Assembly: GCA_030527765.1 (NCBI GenBank)
Contig: JAUNAE010000210.1
Location: 1 to 6,681 of the forward strand
Length of the DNA: 6,681 nucleotides
From: Eubacteriales bacterium
GTDB lineage: Bacteria; Bacillota_A; Clostridia; Lachnospirales; Lachnospiraceae
Direction of reading: 5' to 3'
Part shown: one piece after another, positions 4,235-6,681 of the stretch
How the letters are laid out: each line of letters starts with the position of its first letter
Position numbering within the stretch: position 1 is the first letter of the stretch
Translations under genes and position numbers: made by a program
The notes under the pieces: model-generated
The model's input: only the letters and a program-made list of their open reading frames with translations
Told to the model about the DNA's origin: nothing
Databases searched by the model: none

Positions 4235-6562
4235 ATGAAAAATCCATTAAACAAACGTCTGCCCCGGGAATTTTGCCGGGACATCGGAAAATATCTCGTT
4301 ATTTTCCTGTTTATGCTTCTGCTCATCGGCCTTGTATCCGGTTTTCTTGTGACAGACAACAGTTTTAAGTTTGTCTATGATCGGAATATTTCCGAAAAAA
4401 AAGTGGAAGACGGACATATGAGTTTTTCCGAAGAACTTTCTGCCGAACTCAAAGAAGAAATTGAGACAGAAGCGGATATCACCATTCACAATCTCTTCTA
4501 TTTTGAAGAGGCTCTGAAAGGAACCCAAAAGAATATCCGCGTATATCAGACGGATCGGGATGTCAATCTCATGGATCTGATGTCCGGAGAATATCCGGCC
4601 AAAGATAACGAAATCGCTCTGGACCGCATGTTTGCCAAGAACAACGACATTGCCCCGGGAGATACCATCACCCTTCGGGATCGGGAGCTTCTTGTCACAG
4701 GACTCATTGCCTCCCCGGACTACAGCTGTCTCTTTGAAAACAATGCGGATATGATGTTTGACTCCATCAATTTTTCTATCGCCGTTATGACTCCGGAAGG
4801 CTTTCGTGCCTTTGAGTCCAGTCATGTCAGTTACAACTACGCATGGCTTTATCCGGAGTTCATAGACCGGGAGGACAAAGCCGCAGCGAAAGAAAAATCC
4901 GAAGATCTGATCAAATCTCTGAAAAATGTCCTCACCGCTCACGCAATGGAGCAGCTGACCGCATCCTCTCCGGAGGACGCAGCTTCTCTTCCTGAACTTA
5001 CCGATTATCTTCCAAGATATCTGAATCAGGCAATCAACTTCACAGGAGATGATATGGGCAGCGACAAGGCTATGATTCTCGTCATCGACTACATCATCAC
5101 ACTTGTACTGGCATTCGTATTTGCCATCACTATCAGCAGCACCATCGTGTCAGAAGCCGGTGTCATCGGAACCCTCCGCGCTTCCGGATTCAAACGCTCA
5201 GAACTGCTCAGACACTATATGATTCTTCCGTTTCTTGTAAGTCTCGTGGCTGCTGTGCTCGGAAACATTGCGGGATACACTGTCTGCGCAAAGCTTTTCC
5301 AAACGATCTACTACAACAGCTACAGTCTCGCACCTTATGAGACCCTCTGGAACGCAGATGCCTTTTTCCTGACAACCATTGTCCCTCTGGTACTTATGGC
5401 TTTCATTAATTTCCTGGTGCTTTTCCGCAAACTGCGTCTGTCTCCTCTGAACTTCCTTCGCCATGATCTCAGCCGAAGGAAACGCAAGAAAGCACTGCGT
5501 TTGAATACGAAGATTCCTTTTATCCATCGATTCCGCATGCGCATTCTTCTTCAGAACCTTCCGAATTACCTGACACTGTTTCTCGGAATTCTCATTGGAG
5601 GAACCCTTCTCGTGTTCGGAAGTATGTTCAAACCACTTCTGTTGGATTACAAAGAGATCATTGTGAACGACCGTATCTGTGATTATCAATATGTTCTAAG
5701 CGATCCGGAGGAAACCGACAATCCTCAGGCAGAGAAATACCTGATGACCTCTCTGAAAACCATGGACAAATCCTTCAAAGAAGATGAGGTGTCGGTCTTT
5801 GGCATATGGGATGACAGTGCATATGTTTCTGCTGAGTTTTCTGCAGATCAGATTGCTGTTTCCTACTCTCTTTCTGCGAAATACGGAATTGAAGCCGGAG
5901 ATACTCTCAAGCTGAAAGATCCTTATGATGAATCCGAAGTATTCACTTTTTCTGTATCAAGCGTTTACGACTTTCAGTCCCAAATGGCGATCTTCCTGCC
6001 ACGGGATCTCTATCTGGAAACCTTCAATGAAAAGGCAGATGCCTTCACCGGTTATTTCAGCAATGAAGAACTTACGGATCTGGATTCCGATCACATTGCC
6101 GCTACACTCACGGTGGATGCCCTGACAAAAGTGTCGGATCAGCTCCTGGTATCTATGGGAAATATGATGGGTATCTTTGATGTTGCCGGTGTTCTGCTCT
6201 TTGCTCTGCTTATGTATCTTTTGAGCAAACAGATTCTGGAAAAAAATGCCTCTTCCATTTCCATGACGAAGATTCTCGGATTCAGGGATTCTGAAATCGG
6301 CAGATTGTATATCGTTGCAACTTCCTTAGTTGTCGTACTTTCTCTGCTCATCAGTGTTCCCCTGATCGACGGAATGCTCAGAATTATTTTTACCTCCTAT
6401 TTATATACGGAAATGACAGGATACATTCCTTACATTATTTCCAACAGCTGTTATGTGAAAATGTTTGTTCTCGGAGTACTCTGCTATGGATTGATTTCTC
6501 TTCTGCAGATGAGAAAAATCCGCAGAATTCCGAAGAGTGACGCACTTAAGAATATGGAGTGA
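4235..6562 (+). CDS. FtsX/MacB-family ABC permease, internally duplicated, 775 residues
   Basis: Membrane partner of the preceding ATPase. Hydrophobic segments are seen at about 18-40, 280-304, 328-352, 376-398, 443-466, 648-668, 693-716 and 739-760. This gives a layout of one segment, a large extracytoplasmic domain (41-278), three segments, then the same again with a second domain (467-645). The extracytoplasmic domains carry matching blocks: NEIALDRMFAKNNDIAPGDT (125-144) and DQIAVSYSLSAKYGIEAGDT (538-557). FtsX-type cytoplasmic loops LRASGFKRSELLR (314-326) and KILGFRDSEIGRLY (679-692) and the ending KSDALKNME are typical. The ATG has AGAGGTG 4 nt upstream. Such proteins move or act on envelope substrates by mechanical coupling; the substrate is unknown. 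It differs from 10-segment BceB permeases, and no sensor kinase or response regulator is nearby. The gene is intact. Confidence 0.94.
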   Translation: MKNPLNKRLPREFCRDIGKYLVIFLFMLLLIGLVSGFLVTDNSFKFVYDRNISEKKVEDGHMSFSEELSAELKEEIETEADITIHNLFYFEEALKGTQKNIRVYQTDRDVNLMDLMSGEYPAKDNEIALDRMFAKNNDIAPGDTITLRDRELLVTGLIASPDYSCLFENNADMMFDSINFSIAVMTPEGFRAFESSHVSYNYAWLYPEFIDREDKAAAKEKSEDLIKSLKNVLTAHAMEQLTASSPEDAASLPELTDYLPRYLNQAINFTGDDMGSDKAMILVIDYIITLVLAFVFAITISSTIVSEAGVIGTLRASGFKRSELLRHYMILPFLVSLVAAVLGNIAGYTVCAKLFQTIYYNSYSLAPYETLWNADAFFLTTIVPLVLMAFINFLVLFRKLRLSPLNFLRHDLSRRKRKKALRLNTKIPFIHRFRMRILLQNLPNYLTLFLGILIGGTLLVFGSMFKPLLLDYKEIIVNDRICDYQYVLSDPEETDNPQAEKYLMTSLKTMDKSFKEDEVSVFGIWDDSAYVSAEFSADQIAVSYSLSAKYGIEAGDTLKLKDPYDESEVFTFSVSSVYDFQSQMAIFLPRDLYLETFNEKADAFTGYFSNEELTDLDSDHIAATLTVDALTKVSDQLLVSMGNMMGIFDVAGVLLFALLMYLLSKQILEKNASSISMTKILGFRDSEIGRLYIVATSLVVVLSLLISVPLIDGMLRIIFTSYLYTEMTGYIPYIISNSCYVKMFVLGVLCYGLISLLQMRKIRRIPKSDALKNME

Positions 6563-6571
6563 TCAGAATCT

Positions 6572-6593
6572 CGCACGAGTACGGCAGCTGCAA
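6572..6593 (+). repeat. diverged direct repeat, copy 1
   Basis: A 22-bp unit matching 6649-6670 at 18 of 22 positions, starting 9 bp after the permease stop. The core is CGAGTnCGGCAGnTGC. It has no coding signal. Confidence 0.5.
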
Positions 6594-6599
6594 CACAGT

Positions 6600-6614
6600 G
6601 TTCAACAGTTGAAC
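6600..6614. terminator. palindrome after the permease, possible weak terminator
   Basis: GTTCAA-CAG-TTGAAC, a perfect 6-bp stem with a 3-nt loop, is followed on the plus strand by TTGCTTTAAATT. The stem is short and the T-run broken, so this is at best a weak intrinsic terminator for the ABC operon. Confidence 0.3.
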
Positions 6615-6626
6615 TTGCTTTAAATT

Positions 6627-6649
6627 GCGAATCTCGTAAGAGGATTCGC
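6627..6649. repeat. hairpin with GUAA tetraloop
   Basis: GCGAAT plus CTC pairs with GAG plus ATTCGC around GTAA, with one bulged G. As RNA this has a GNRA-type tetraloop, a stable fold. It sits between the two direct repeat copies and may be part of a longer intergenic element that continues past the window edge. Confidence 0.45.
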
Positions 6650-6681
6650 GCGCGAGTTCGGCAGTTGCGAAGCAACTTTCT
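6649..6681 (+). repeat. diverged direct repeat copy 2 with triloop hairpin, cut by the window edge
   Basis: Positions 6649-6670 match 6572-6593 at 18 of 22 bases. Here the end of the unit runs into a perfect hairpin AGTTGC-GAA-GCAACT (6663-6677) followed by TTCT. Copy 1 lacks the completed hairpin. It could be a terminator whose T-run lies beyond the window, or an intergenic palindrome. Confidence 0.45.

Noticed and set aside
3856..4942. Minus-strand frames opposite the ABC genes
   Set aside because: They are antisense to two strong conserved genes and have no recognisable domains.
6572..6681. CRISPR array
   Set aside because: Only two diverged copies are present, spacing is 77 bp, and hairpins lie between them; no cas gene is seen.

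Overview
The window looks like a chromosomal piece of a gut-type Clostridia/Lachnospiraceae bacterium. This is inferred from strong purine-rich ribosome binding sites (AGGAGG types), moderate base composition, low-GC Gram-positive style proteins and short palindromic repeats between genes. No species can be named from the sequence alone.

Minus-strand half (1-3052): a methionine uptake operon and a probable regulator. metN (ATPase, 824-1858) and metI (permease, 160-834) overlap by 11 bp. The substrate-binding lipoprotein MetQ is not in view. A possible further gene starts at 44 and runs off the left edge. Upstream of metN are a plausible sigma-A promoter and, centred about 66 bp before its predicted start point, a near-perfect 21-bp palindrome. 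Its 17-bp core differs by one base from the MET-box bound by the LysR-type methionine regulator (MetR/MtaR) of streptococci. Next upstream, on the same strand, is a LysR-type regulator gene (2141-3052), with a second site of the same arm pattern in front of it. The simplest model is that this LysR protein controls metNI and perhaps itself.

The lysR gene is flanked by two inverted copies (2052-2123 and 3370-3476) of a structured palindromic repeat. They share 33 identical bases and a stem in which one base pair has changed compensatorily. The right copy carries an extra 34-bp hairpin module. Between lysR and the next gene lie 473 bp of AT-rich, palindrome-rich DNA with no convincing gene and candidate promoters for both directions.

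Plus-strand half (3526-6562): a two-gene operon of a MacB/LolD-type ATPase and a 775-residue FtsX/MacB-type permease with an internally duplicated architecture (about 8 membrane segments and two extracytoplasmic domains). Their substrate cannot be read from the sequence, and no two-component system accompanies them. The last 119 bp hold another family of short palindromes and a diverged direct repeat.

The genes belong to known families; I see no undescribed multi-gene system. The less expected content is regulatory and structural: the MET-box-like sites outside streptococci and the covarying repeat pair around lysR.
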